Below the pieces are notes generated by a model. That model saw only the letters and a program-made list of their open reading frames with translations. It did no database searches and was not told where the DNA came from. DNA of 43,938 bases from Antrodiella citrinella (lineage: Eukaryota > Basidiomycota > Agaricomycetes > Polyporales > Steccherinaceae). The position numbers and the translations under genes are program-made. Location of the stretch: the NCBI GenBank assembly GCA_004802725.1, contig SGPM01000235.1, positions 1-43,938 on the forward strand, given 5' to 3'. Shown piece by piece: positions 33,308-43,938 of this stretch (positions are counted from its first letter, which is position 1; each line of letters opens with the position of its first letter).

Positions 33308-34257
33308 ATGGAGGTACGCTGACACTGATGGCTGCATTTCAAGCTCTGTATCTCATGAAACGCACTCGACAGGTCGTTAATCAACGTGCTGCATTGCTGT
33401 GTAACTACGAGGTGCTTACTCTCCTCCGCACGCTCGAGAGTGATTACATCGCAAAGACACGCACCGCCTTGAGAATTAAAAAAGAGGAGGAGGCAGCTGG
33501 GACTTCTTCCTCTCGCCAGCACATGGCTCCGGAGGAAGTACTCGAGAATTTGAGGACGATGGAAGTAGAGGTGAGTCGTCGACCCTCAATATAGTTCTGA
33601 TAACCTCCGCTCATGCATTACTTTAGGCTATCCAGTATCTCTCGGCCGATTATCAACCCACACAGATGCAAAGTGAAATAGGCGTGGCCCAACTGACGAA
33701 AAGGTTAGGTGCATATGAGTTGACAAAGGCCGAGAAGCTGCAGATAGTGAACTTGGCACCGACAGAAGCAGTCGAGTTGTACGTGGTGCGTGTCTCGGAC
33801 CACTCAGACTACTACGCCGGAGAGGGATTGCTTTCTCTTGGATACCTGCAAGAGGCCTTGGGTGGCTTCATGTTTACTTTACCAGTTGGTCGAAAGTACA
33901 GTCATGGAATGACTTAGGAACTTTGGTCGCTGAGCAATCCCCTCTCCGGTACGTGACCAGCATATCGACACATAAAGGTTCTGACCGAACCTTTAGATTG
34001 TTGAAGAGCTAGAGGACCGTCTGGGTGATAAAATGGATGATATCCTTGCCAACGTCCGCTCTTCTCTCCGCGACCCTGCAGGACCTCCGGGACCATCTGC
34101 TCAGACTGCTGGCCAAGCGGCGACCGCACACCGCGAAGTCGAGGTTTATCACGAAGATACCGAAGCTATGGACTACGATCCGGACGATGTCTTCGATGAT
34201 CACGGCGAAGGAGCTGGCGTTGAAGGAGATCTTGACAAGGACGACGACGACGAGTAG
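33308..34257 (+). CDS. rpc17: RNA polymerase III subunit RPC9 (C17/CRCP)
   Basis: Four exons (33308-33313, 33373-33570, 33627-33785, 33997-34257) close in phase to give 207 aa. C17 pairs with C25 to form the Pol III stalk used in initiation at tRNA and 5S genes. The Rpb4/RPC9 domain is seen as VNQRAALLCNYEVLTLLRTL, then RLGAYELTKAEKLQIVNLAP, TEAVELYV, and IVEELEDRLG. A long acidic tail (DYDPDDVFDD, DKDDDDE) ends the protein. The first coding exon is just ATG GAG; without it the conserved frame has no suitable start. Intron 3 (211 bp) is several times longer than its neighbours and contains an inverted repeat. Confidence 0.88.
33817..33949. repeat. Inverted repeat inside RPC9 intron 3
   Basis: Left arm 33817-33832 (CCGGAGAGGGATTGCT) and right arm 33933-33949 are reverse complements except for one extra C, enclosing exactly 100 bp. 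It could be a tiny MITE-like insertion explaining the long intron, or a hairpin that brings the splice sites together. Confidence 0.6.
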
Positions 34258-34579
34258 CATACCGAAAGTGCTGTAATTTTTGTAACTTGTAGCTGGTTGT
34301 TTTGGCTTCTGTTAGTCATCGTCGACTACCCGCGTGCCGTCGATTGTTCGAATTCGTTCAGAGACGGCGCACGTAGACTGCGCAGTTCGAAGAAGTCACC
34401 TAGGGTTTAAAAGGTTTGGCGTCATCAAGCGGACGACGAAGTCCGGATTTGGTATACTGCGCTTCAAAAAAAGGCTTCGAGGTATATTGAAACTCCGACA
34501 CATGATATGAACGAAATGTGAACTACGAAATGCAGTCGTGCATTTGACGATACCGTCACGTAGACTGCGGTTCTCGCCC
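34258..34579. other. Convergent 3' ends of RPC9 and P450
   Basis: About 320 bp with no coding frame of interest. TCGTCGAC-type short palindromes only. Confidence 0.45.
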
Positions 34580-37143
34580 TCACTTGGCCACGAAGTCTCC
34601 CCTGTTCACCATCCTGATGTTCAATGGTACTTGCCTGGTCTTTCCATCACCTGCGGGTGGACGAACGACGGGGGTTTGGAAGTTGTTATACATCCATCGG
34701 ATCTCCTTGTCGGGTGAAGGGGAGAAGTGTAATGTCGAGAGCAGGGTAGTGAGCACTTGTTCTATATGAATTTGTTAGATTGTGGTGGCGCTGGGGACAG
34801 AGTATAACGACACTCACTAATTTCCATCTCGGCGAATCGGAAGCCACTGGTCGAGATGGGTCAGAAGGTCAGAGAACAGAACAACAATCTTACTTACATG
34901 CAGGCGCGTGGACCTCCGCCAAACGTCATACTGCAGATAAGATGTCAGATGATGCAAGACAATCCAACGAACAGAGGAACGCACATGGACGAGTATACCC
35001 CAGGGTATCTCACGCCTCCCTCGACTCCCGGAGTGTTCTCATTCAAGCCAGGGGCTATTCCCCCGTACGCAAAGTCATCATCCGTCTTTCCAGCACGCGA
35101 AGCGCGAGAAGTAGTATCGCCAGAAGGGTCAGTGAGCCACCGTTCAGGTTTGAATTCGAACGCGTCCTCTCCCCAGATTTCCTTGTTGTAGTTCGCTCCG
35201 AGGATGGAGCACCCGATGTTGGTACCTTTTGGAATGGGGACTACTTTCATGCGAACACCTGATTTGCAGCGGATAGGGAATTGCAGCGGGAGTTGGGTAT
35301 CGACTTTTGCTCTAAATATGCGAGTCAGGTCAGGAAATTTGTTTGTTTGGGTAGATGGAAAAATGTTAGCTTACACGCGTCCCACTTCACCAGCGGGGGG
35401 ATAGAGTCTCAGGATCTCCCTAAGAATTGCGTCCAAGTAGGGCATGCCCATGAGGATATCATATGGCAGCTCCACGTCTTCCCAACGAACCTCACGATCT
35501 GGTTCAATTTCGGATTGGAAAGTCGCATAATGTTGCTTCGCGACTTTTATCTCTGTACGAAGACGGGATTGCACGTAGTCGTCAAGCGCAAGAGTGTGTA
35601 GGATACGGCTAAGCGTGGAGCTGGTGGTCTCAAACCCAGCGAATAGAAGTCCGCTATGCGATTGAGGTCAGTCGTCACCACAGTGAGATGTGAGCCGGGA
35701 CGTACCTCATCTGGCTAAGGACCTCCTCTTCGGATAGCTTCTCCATTTCGTGAGCTGAAGCATTCGCCCGAACTGGTAGTGCCATCAGGATGCGCAAGAG
35801 ATAAATGTATGAGGAGGAGAGACATACGCAAAATGCTCATGATGTCCTTGCCCTTAATTTTAGTAGCCCAGCTATCGTCTTCAACGTCCTGTGCGCGCAT
35901 CTCGCGCTCCATATCCGCCTTCCTCTCGGCAAGAATTTGCTTCGAAGTGCTGTACAGGACGTACGTGCAACGTCGCATTTCTTTCAGTGCTGGTATGGGT
36001 AGCACATCCACGATCTTATTGCGCCAATACTGTGAGATGTAACCGGTCATGAAGGGGGTGAACATGCGGATCGGGCGGAGGCGCATGTTGAGAGGCCTGT
36101 CAGAAGAAGTTCAGCTGAGAAATTGAGATTCGCAGTGTAACGACATACACAATCTGCTTCAATGCTTGCACATAGTCGGAGGCAAGGTTGTTGTTGTCCA
36201 ATGAATCGAACGAGTAACCCATGCCTGCCTGAGCTATATACTCGATAGACGTCCGGGACATCCATTCGAGAGTATCAATTTCCGTCATACCTGAAGTTTA
36301 CGCGTTCGTCAATATCGACTTGCACGACGGTGTCAAAAATGCTTACCTCCAGCCCGGCTTATTTGCGAAGTAAGGCTAGCGCAAAGCTTCTGAGCGATTG
36401 GCTGTATCGCCGGCAACATATCTTGCATGTTAGACGTGGAAAAAGCTGGATTGAGCATCTTGCGTTGCTTTCGGTGTTGGTCGCCTGGGGTGGAAGAATC
36501 TCAGTCGTAAAACAAACATTTCAGCGATTCAGACTAGTACACACCACTTGTAGCGAACAGACCGGGTCCAAAGACAAGGTAATTTCCACTGTGCGGAACG
36601 TTCATAAGTGGTACGCAAGTATATAGTCGCGGCAATCGTTACCTCTGAAATATTGGCGACATTTCAAAAATCTCCTGGTCTTTGACAAGAATGTGATACA
36701 TAGCAAGCGGATCCGACACCAGCATTATGTCCATCTGAATACGCATGAGCATGAGGATAAACGACAGTCGGACGTCACTCACCCAGAATGGCCCCGCGTA
36801 CTTGAATATGCCACCATACGTCTCAATGTTCCGCAGGATAAAGTCAAATCCATCATAGAACATACGGTGAAACGACCCTATTGGTAAATGCACCTGTCAG
36901 AAACAGCATAAAAACATATTTCCACTACATACCTTTCAGCCAATGATCTTTTGGAGGCCCACCGACGTCCTCGTAAGACCCTTCCGCCTCGAGATCGGTG
37001 AGCTTTCTGAAGATGACATAGAGACCAGCGGCCAGAAAAATGTTAGTGAATGCTTGGAACCAGAGAATGCCCATGACGGTGTAAGTCAAAGAGTGCCCCG
37101 TGCCCCTAATAATATCCAACGGCGGGTTCAGGGGTTCAGGCAT
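34580..37143 (-). CDS. Cytochrome P450 monooxygenase
   Basis: Thirteen exons (37143-36933, 36877-36783, 36734-36643, 36588-36545, 36484-36347, 36290-36149, 36096-35828, 35772-35706, 35653-35375, 35311-34985, 34930-34898, 34846-34818, 34761-34580) close in phase to 635 aa. An N-terminal membrane anchor (VMGILWFQAFTNIFLAAGLY) places it in the ER. C-helix is DQHRKQRKMLNPAFS; I-helix oxygen-binding motif GLLFAGFETTSS; K-helix ExxR in AILREILRLYPP; PERWL follows FEFK. The spliced heme loop is FGGGPRACIGFRFAE with the Cys ligand. The codons before and after exon 11 (33 nt) are both split by introns. The protein is about 80-100 residues longer than a typical P450, partly from a ~40-residue Gly/Asp-rich insert between PERWL and the heme loop. 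Substrate unknown; basidiomycetes use such enzymes in secondary metabolism and xenobiotic oxidation. Confidence 0.93.
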
Positions 37144-37413
37144 ATACGTACTATTGCATATGAGCGGCGGAATGAGCGCCGCACTCTGCGGAATGCTGAC
37201 TCAAATTTTGCGTATAATTCAACGCAGAACATTGCGAATGCGGCAGAAATTGAGATTATTCGTGAAATGGAGTGGCCGGACTGCTCAACGTTCAACTACA
37301 ACGTCAAAGCGAAGCTCTCCAAGTTTAGAGTGTACACCACTAGCGCCCATAATGATCTCCGAAAATTCCGGATTGGGATGTTACCCCAACTTGTATCCGG
37401 ACATGCTTGAACC
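37144..37413. promoter_or_regulatory. Divergent P450/lipase promoter
   Basis: A 270 bp region between opposite start codons. It includes GGCGGAATGAGCGCCGCACTCTGCGG-like repeats of GCGG/GCCGC near 37160-37190. No clear TATA box on either strand. Confidence 0.45.
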
Positions 37414-39317
37414 ATGCAGAAAATCTGGTTTCCTGCACCTGTTTTCGTCTTCTTTCGTCGTCTCGTGAACATTGTATCAACGCTATCTATCTCGCACCAA
37501 TATGTGTTGCAGCAGAAGTCCGTGGAAGGAGGCTCATTCGACTCCAAGGCAGCGAAGACGAATGTGTGGGGTTTGAGCGCGTTCCGAACGCTGGACTGGC
37601 TGTCATGGGCAAATTCTCCCAAATTCGCACTCGAATATCAGCCGGAAGACCAAATCTACGAACCCTCAGGACATTCTCCATCTGGTTCGCCATCCGGAAA
37701 CCCACCGTCACCGTCGCCGTCACCCAGATACCGTCCGCCAGATCAGATTCACGCATTGCTGGATAACCCGGTCCTCTTGGATCCCATTCGCAAACCTCGA
37801 CACCCTATAGTTCTTTGCCATGGTGAGTAGGAGTGTTGGAAGGACGGTCAGAGACTCACCTCGTCGATTCTGTATAGGACTCTATGGCTTTGATGTTCGC
37901 GGGCCTGCCATATTCCGAACCCATTATTGGGCCAATGTCCTCAACGTTCTTCGTCAGAAAGTAGGGGCAGACGTGATCGTCACAGGAGTTCCTGGGTGCG
38001 TCGCTAGAGAGTATGTGTCGCTGCTCCGAATTGACAGGTGGCTTTTAGTACTGGCTCCATAGCTTCGCGGTCTGAAAGCCTGGACCGACTGCTACAGAAC
38101 CGTGTCGCAGGACGTGCTGTCAACTTCATGGCTCATTCCATGGGTGGCCTAGACTGTCGCCATCTTATATCCCACATCAAGCCTACAGATTACACCCCAG
38201 TCTCGCTGACTACCATTGGAACCCCACATAGAGGAAGTCCATTTATGGATTGGTGCACTGTACGTACCATTTTAAGGGACTCACCAATGTTGACTAACGC
38301 ACATTATTCCAGAACAATCTTGGCTTAGGGAAGCTGCCAGATCAAGAGGGGAAGCTGGCCGCAGCTGCCAAAGCACTCACATCACAGCTTGAAGAATCAT
38401 TCTCAAGGAAAGGAGGGTCTAGCAGTGGCAAAGCGTCCTCTTCGCTTTCTCTGTCTTCCCTCCCCTCTTCTTTCACCACTCTTCTGCTTTCCCTCTTTGA
38501 CTCTCCCGCATATGCCAATCTTTCCACGGCATACTTGAACAATGTATTCAACCCCTTGACGCCTGACGACCCGAACGTGAAATACTTCAGCGTTGCCGGC
38601 CGCATAAGCTCCATGAACGTCTGGCACCCACTTTGGTTGCCCAAGATGGTCCTGGATGGTTTCGAGGAGAAAGAGAAAGAGCAGGGTCGGTTGTTGTCGC
38701 TTGCGTTGCAAGAGTACGAGCGGTGGGGCAATGACGGTCTCGTCACTGTACAGAGTGCGAGATGGGGCGAGTTTATGGGGATCTTGGAGGAGTGCGACCA
38801 CTGGTCACTGCGAGGAGCAGCAGGCGTGGAGATTCCGGGTGTTTCGGTTCCTGGAGTCTCTTCGTCCAAGCCGAAGGAAGGAGGCGACGAACGGGAAGGA
38901 TGGAGCCTCGGAGACTGGAGTAGATTTGTGCGTGCATGGAAGAAGGAAGAGAGGGTCGCCAAAGGTGCAGGTATGGCGGTGAGCGATGGCCAGGCATCGT
39001 CGGAGGAGACGCAGCAACAGATGAGGGAGGAAGCCTCGAAGATGGTTGGCAAGGAGTTTGCGGACGAGGTGGTCAAAGCATCCACGGACAAATTGTCTGC
39101 CGTCTTCGACTGGATTGTCGATCAGGTTCCTTCGCGCAAGTCGTCGTCTCCCGCATCGTCGACGCCACGCCCTCAGACTTCGTCCTCCTTCGGGGGAATA
39201 CCTGCCGCGCGACGCTCCCCAGAGAGGGACTCGGAGAAGAGTGACCTTTCGTCCAAGGATGACTTGGAACGATTCTATATTGCACTTTGTAGAAAATTGT
39301 ACGATGAAGGATTGTAG
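37414..39317 (+). CDS. Mitochondrial-type triacylglycerol lipase, Tgl2-like alpha/beta hydrolase
   Basis: Four exons (37414-37822, 37878-37995, 38049-38259, 38313-39317) close in phase to give 580 aa. The core matches fungal Tgl2-type lipases: PIVLCHGLYGFDVRGP (oxyanion-hole region), THYWANVLNVL, VPGTGSIASR, the nucleophile serine in FMAHSMGGLDCRHL, and LTTIGTPHRGSPF. The acid and histidine are probably in GNDGLVTVQSA and CDHWSLRG. Tgl2 of yeast is a mitochondrial lipase. Here the basic, hydrophobic N-terminus (MQKIWFPAPVFVFFRRLVNI) could be an import signal, a prediction only. A ~120-residue charged, Ser-rich insert lies in the C-terminal half. It diverges from the P450 gene and is followed in tandem by the MIF4G-like gene. 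Confidence 0.88.
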
Positions 39318-39961
39318 AATGTATACCTAATTGTCGTTATTTTGCTCTTCTTCAAGTTGTTGCGATGTACGTGATGTTATTCATGTGACGTGTCACGTAC
39401 AAGGATTGTAACATCGAGTTAACGGCACTGTCACGGCGTGTTCTTTGTCTTCGTTGCAGAACTGTTGTAAGTATGTGGATTGAACAATGTATTCATTGTT
39501 CTCATCTTTTCTATCCTCAAGGCCCAGGTGAAGATTAAAACTGGATGCTCACGATCGCTTTCGCGCTGACGAAGGTATGTGCCCTCCATTTTGTTGCTTG
39601 TCCTGTGCTGATACCGTCGTGGCTTAGAACAATAGTGTATCATGGCGACATCGGCAGTAAGTCAGACGAGGACCGGTGTCAACCAGGCGGTCTGTTGTTA
39701 CTTTGTGCTACCAAGCGCCGCGTAGCTTTTTGTTGTGCCTCAACAGTGGGCTTTGACCTTCACTGGCACATTGCTGTCACGTAGTTTGGCCACTATGTAC
39801 ACAAAGAACGGAAGACATCAAAGGATTGTCATGGCCACGAGGCCTTTTGTGCTTTGGCCCTACTCATATATAAAAGGTGTATTTGTCTGCAATGTCTCTT
39901 TCAAACACAAACACCATTCAAATCTTACATCGCCTCTCAATTTCAAATTACACCATTCACC
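39318..39961. other. Intergenic between lipase and MIF4G-like gene
   Basis: About 640 bp: lipase 3' UTR, then a promoter. CACGTGAC-like and TCACGTAC repeats occur around 39368-39400 (TGACGTGTCACGTAC is a near palindrome). No other gene. Confidence 0.45.
39867..39875 (+). promoter_or_regulatory. TATA box of the MIF4G-like gene
   Basis: TATATAAAA lies 87 bases before the ATG at 39962. A C/T- and A-rich leader (TCTCTTTCAAACACAAACACC) follows about 25-40 bases downstream, as in highly expressed fungal genes. This is the clearest core promoter in the window. Confidence 0.7.
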
Positions 39962-41347
39962 ATGGCCGCACAGCTTAATGCTAACGCAGTCCCATTCTCC
40001 CCAAGACCCATGTATCCAGACGAGTATCCTGGGGGACGAAGTGACGGCTATACTCCGCAGACCATTCCGGAGCTCGCCCGTTCTCTATCCGCACCTTCCG
40101 TCTGCACCCTCGAGTCGGACTACATCCGGGAACTATGGGCTAATAACACACCTCAAGATCATCGCAAATCCTCCCTCCCCACCGACGACCGTCCATTGTA
40201 CCAAGATGACGACGCTCTCGCAGCCTGGCTGCTGTCTTCTAGTGTTGTTCCGAACATTTTGAGCCGGCCAAATACCAATAGCACTGCCCGACCTGCCTCG
40301 CCCGTTCGTGGCGACGTATTCGTCAACGGATACACTGCTCAGACGTACATCCCGTTGGTCCTCCGGAAACGCGCACGCGCAGATCCTGTCAACTGCTCTC
40401 TCGGACACGACATCCCGTGGGGCGAGACTCACCTATGGACTGAGCCTATGCGGAAGGGATGTGGCCAGACGTTACACTCTACGCGTCTCATGCAGTCAAA
40501 CACCGTCGCTATCTGTGGCCCGTGGAACGCTCAGAATATCTCCCAGCTCGCCGGTATGGTTTGCGAGCACGCCATGCAGGATAGCGGTCCCATTCCTTGC
40601 AACAATGCGTTGTTCGCGAGGCAGTTGTACGAACGCTTCTTGGAGATCAGTCCGCTTGCTGCGAGTACATTTCAGAACCAACTCATGCAAGCGGCGTTCG
40701 CCGAGTTCAAGGCCTACTGGACACCGGTGAGTCTTTGCTATCCTTCCTTATCCAGGATCTTGTACTGATGGAATTGCGCAGACAATGTCTTCGTCCATTC
40801 TCAATCTCCCGACGTGCTCGCCTTACCCTCCTCACGCTCATCCCATGCACCACCTCTCGTGCGCTCTCGCCATCGCCTCCTACATAGGCGATCTATACAG
40901 CCTCGGGCTGGTGAGAGGCCCCATCGTGCTATTGTGCTTGAGGCTGCTCATCGACAACATGACAACCATTGAGCAACTCCAGGCAATACACGGTATGCTG
41001 ACACACTGCGGTTCGGCGTTACCCTTCTCCGTCAACATCCGCGACGTCTTTGAGGAGCTGTCTGCGAATGCGCTCAACATTGCGCCCAATGCGAGCTCAG
41101 TTGGGAGTATGTTCTATACGGACTATGTCCAGCAATATGTACAGGTACGCATATCCTTCTTTACCATCTCATGTTCCATAGACCGATCGTTTTTCGTCTT
41201 CTCCAGGGTATTAGAGCGACATTCGAAGCATGGGAAGCCGATCCGCCCACTCTCGAGGAGCTGGAGAACCCAATCTACCCCACGTCGTCCAAGCCCACCA
41301 AGCTAACTAGGTTTCAGTTAGCATGGGATTGCAAGGCCCCCTTCTAG
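39962..41347 (+). CDS. MIF4G-like (eIF4G-type) domain protein
   Basis: Three exons (39962-40726, 40782-41144, 41207-41347) close in phase to give 422 aa. The first ~165 residues are polar with Pro/Ser-rich stretches. From about 185 the sequence looks like a MIF4G HEAT-repeat domain: HAMQDSGPIPCNNALFARQL, RFLEISPLAASTFQNQLMQA, then IASYIGDLYSLGLV, RGPIVLLCLRLLIDN and TIEQLQAIHGMLTHCG. The last three correspond to the conserved 'gel LY.. gll.. i...c...Ll' pattern of eIF4G. I see no eIF4E-binding motif or MA3 domain, so this is a short stand-alone MIF4G protein, perhaps an eIF4G-derived translation regulator. It has a good TATA box, unusual among its neighbours. Confidence 0.75.
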
Positions 41348-41850
41348 TACGTCTCTGCCGCGGCGTCTCAGTTGTGGTCTCGTACTCAAGAGTTTCAAAC
41401 AGGTTCACCCTGGCTTCGTCAGATGGCCCCTCAAGTGAACTCGCTACCTTTGGAACCGGAGCAGCCTAGTCTCAGCGTGTCCCATTCCCCTGTTGCCCTG
41501 TATTGGTTGGCAGGTTGGGGGAACAAAGGACTTATGTGATTGGAGCGCTCTCGCCTCATTGTCTATCCTCTATGTTCTTCTAATCCGTCGGTACCACTCT
41601 CTTTCATTGTCCCGACTGGCCCGCCACTCATTATAGTACCTACACGTATGTGCGCAAGTGTATTTGTATAATGAACTCACGACACACCCATGATCAATAT
41701 AAACATCCTCAGTGAACATATCTCCTTGAAGTTTGCACTATCTCGTCTGATCCAATTAAGGTCAATGATTCTAGGCTTCTATCATGGTTGCAGCTGGTAC
41801 ACATATCGTACAATCCCTACAAGTTGGCTGTTGCTGATGCTCCCCATGAT
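41348..41850. other. Convergent 3' regions
   Basis: About 500 bp between the MIF4G-like stop and the geranylgeranyltransferase stop. The A/T-rich part after 41630 fits 3' UTRs. No gene seen. Confidence 0.45.
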
Positions 41851-43381
41851 TCAACTTCTTCTCTGGATGTGGCTTCGAATCCACTCTGCTGTATCCTCAG
41901 TGGTATTCCATAAAGCGTTCAATTTTGGGAGGTTATAACTTTTATCCGCACCCTCTGGAGGATATAATGCCAATGCAGCAACTGCCATGTACGTGTGATA
42001 AGGATCTGCACGCAGTGTGAACTTAGAACCTGAGGCCATTCAGAGCAGAAGGACTTACCTGGTGTGTCTTCTGGCGCTTTCGCTATCCCACCAAACTTGA
42101 ACTGACATTTGGAGAGAAAGGAAGCGAGTGCTGTCACATTTACGTACTCGCTGGCACCTAGAATCTGCACATATGGATAAGTGCGGGTATTTATTTGGAA
42201 AGCTATGATCACGTACATGAAGAGATGCACCAGCCCAGAAGCAGTAGCAGGCATCGGGGACCTTGTTCGTTCGTCCAGAGAACCCGCCGACAGGCGTTTG
42301 GTTTTGTAAAAGCCATCGGATGGTGCGAGTACGTTCTTCTGGCGATAGATGTGGCGAGACAGAGGATGTCGACTGCGATAGTGCCAGGTAGAGGGAAGCT
42401 AGAGCACAATAGGTCGTTCCACCTACATTGCGAAATGCAGAATATTAAAACAAGTTGTCGTTTACGAACACGATTTGTGCATACCTAAAGCTTCGCCTCC
42501 TGGAGACTGCCCGTATCCCCCTTCGTAATTCTGAGCAAGATTGTTGAGCAACGTAATTGTCACTCATGTGAAAGCACTCACACTGCAGCGTTGTATATAC
42601 TTCACCGCCGATCCTACATCTATGCCAGACCAATCGTCTAGAATGCTGCTGATAGCGAACGCGCAGTACACTTGTCGCAAGTCCGAATCGCCGCCATTGG
42701 GAAGTGAGGTGAAACTGAGCTAGGCATCAGTCAAGTGACACGATACATTCTTGTCCATTTCACCTGCCATCAGCGCGTTGGCATGACCGTACCAACTTCA
42801 GGATACCCGGTTTGTTTAATCTCTCGAAATCGTCGCGGAGAATGGCGAGAGATAGGAGGGCGGTGTAGGTCATGATGAGGTGAGGCGTGTCGTATTCTGA
42901 ATAGTCGTCCTTGCCCTGCAAAGGCGAGGTCCTCCAATGAGCAATTTTGCGCAAGAGAGCGCAGCATAGAAACGTACGGATTCTGCTCCCTTCATGTAAG
43001 ATCCTGGTCTAAATCCAGTGCCATACTTTCCGCCTGGACGGCACGATTCGGAATCGTCAACACCGACTGTCCGCTAAGGCATCGAGGAGATCGTGACGAA
43101 CTGCATTGTTGCTCCCATATCCACCGCTTCCAGTCTGCCTGTTCTTGATCATCTGGTGTAGTCCTCAACGCTCCGAGCAAGTCAAGTGCACCTAGACAAT
43201 AGAAACCGACCGCCAACCTGCACCAAGGTCAATATGGGTTTGTAATGGGAGTACATCCTACTGACCTAGTCGTGTCAGCCTCAACATGAGACGACGGCAA
43301 ACCTGAGATACATCGTCTGCAATGTGCTGCGTGCCCTGAGCGAGCGAATGGTGGGAGGGTCGATGTTCGTGTGTCAGACAT
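41851..43381 (-). CDS. cdc43: Geranylgeranyltransferase type I beta subunit
   Basis: Nine exons (43381-43266, 43217-43102, 43033-42978, 42915-42764, 42714-42582, 42530-42485, 42422-42217, 42164-42059, 42005-41851) close in phase to give 361 aa. With the shared alpha subunit it attaches geranylgeranyl to CaaX-Leu GTPases such as Rho1 and Cdc42. Prenyltransferase repeats are clear: LAVGFYCLGALDLLG, TPHLIMTYTALLSLAILRDD, GSFTSLPNGGDSDLRQVYCA, NYEGGYGQSPGGEALGGTTY and GGFSGRTNKVPDACYCFW. The zinc ligands are the Asp and Cys of PDACY and the His of DPYHTYM. RxxY/CYxFW-type residues that bind the isoprenoid diphosphate are also kept. Intron 2 uses a weaker donor (GTTCGT at 43101), chosen because it restores GTGFRPGSYM in frame. 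Length is normal for the family. Confidence 0.92.
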
Positions 43382-43739
43382 GGAGACCAAATGGAGACAC
43401 TCTGTTTGCAGCAACATTGAATCAAAATCTTGATCGCGCCGAACTTGAACTACACTCGAAGCGCCCACTCTGGCGACGCGCCGAGTCCTATTATCCTCGA
43501 CTAAGGCGACTCAGACTCAAGTATATGGTGCAAATGAATCTCAAACTTGGCAGCAGTACTTCTTCAGATGCACGTATGCCGATGCTGTCAATCCTGGCCT
43601 GCACATTGGTGATTTTTATACAGGATCTCCATCGAGCGACTTGAAACGCGCTGTTAGACATACTTATCGTCGGTCCCATATGCATTATCCATCTCGTCGA
43701 ACGACGGTACCAGATATGAACGTACGTCGCTTGTCGCAC
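43382..43739. other. Upstream of cdc43, no gene seen
   Basis: Short overlapping frames on both strands without recognisable protein. It should contain the cdc43 promoter; no TATA box is obvious. Confidence 0.4.
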
Positions 43740-43938
43740 TTCAGGGTACCCTATCTGACCCCTCTTAAGTGGTACATAAGTACCTTTTTATCTCCCTTAA
43801 GGGGTCCCTAATACCGGTCAGTGGACAGTGTAGTGGCTGGTTTCTGGCCACTACAGGCATGGATCTGGCCACTTCATGGCAGTGTCAGCCAAGCAGGAGT
43901 GGCCTGTATGGCCACTTTGCTGGCCACATAGTGGCCAG
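43740..43938. repeat. TGGCCA-rich repeat edge
   Basis: TGGCCA occurs five times between 43845 and 43937, mostly as CTGGCCACT or ATGGCCACT, plus inverted AGTGGCC forms. Just before lies an imperfect inverted repeat (GACCCCTCTTAAG against CTTAAGGGGTCCC, 43755-43807) enclosing GGTACATAAGTACC. This palindromic, non-coding texture looks like the end of a transposable element or satellite that continues beyond the window. Confidence 0.55.

Noticed and set aside
1..43938. tRNA, rRNA, CRISPR arrays, bacterial-type promoters or operons
   Set aside because: No cloverleaf with a GGTTCRA T-loop, no rRNA-like stretch, and no regularly spaced direct repeats were seen. The DNA is clearly eukaryotic.

Overview
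The window is nuclear DNA from a filamentous basidiomycete, most likely a mushroom-forming agaricomycete. Almost every gene is split by many 45-65 bp GT-AG introns, coding sequence is rich in C/G third positions, genes are close together on both strands, and several families (Crinkler-RHS NTPases, small secreted duplicated-domain proteins, poly(ADP-ribose) polymerase-like proteins, GH20 chitobiases) are typical of that group. Gene models were built by hand from reading frames, splice sites and phase arithmetic. 'Phases close' means the exon lengths join in one frame.

Left part (1-15.5 kb): the end of an unidentified gene; a Crinkler-RHS-type NTPase/nuclease gene with an apparent frameshift; a DUF202 membrane protein; a Vts1/Smaug SAM-domain RNA regulator; a long serine-rich protein with C-terminal membrane segments; an unknown seven-exon gene broken by one TGA; and a protein-kinase-like locus in which a degraded partial copy runs into a complete one. 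Three of these genes look damaged, so the stretch mixes conserved housekeeping genes with decaying accessory genes.

Middle (16-30 kb): an Ent3-type epsin; two tandem secreted beta-hexosaminidases, both predicted at 557 aa but with 9 and 12 exons; a secreted protein made of two related Cys-containing domains; then a gene-poor interval holding an almost perfect ~350 bp inverted repeat around a 104 bp spacer; and a PARP-type ADP-ribosyltransferase gene.

Right part (30-44 kb): a conserved set of NOT2 (CCR4-NOT deadenylase complex), RNA polymerase III subunit RPC9/C17, a 13-exon cytochrome P450, a Tgl2-like mitochondrial lipase, a MIF4G-like protein, and the beta subunit of geranylgeranyltransferase I. 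NOT2/RPC9 and P450/lipase are divergent pairs with short shared promoters. The last 200 bp are rich in TGGCCA palindromes and look like the edge of a repeat.

Functional threads: mRNA fate (Vts1 recruits CCR4-NOT in yeast, and NOT2 is here too), chitin/GlcNAc turnover (two hexosaminidases), vesicle traffic and prenylation. No operon-like system is evident. The most unusual element is the large foldback at 27.3-28.1 kb.
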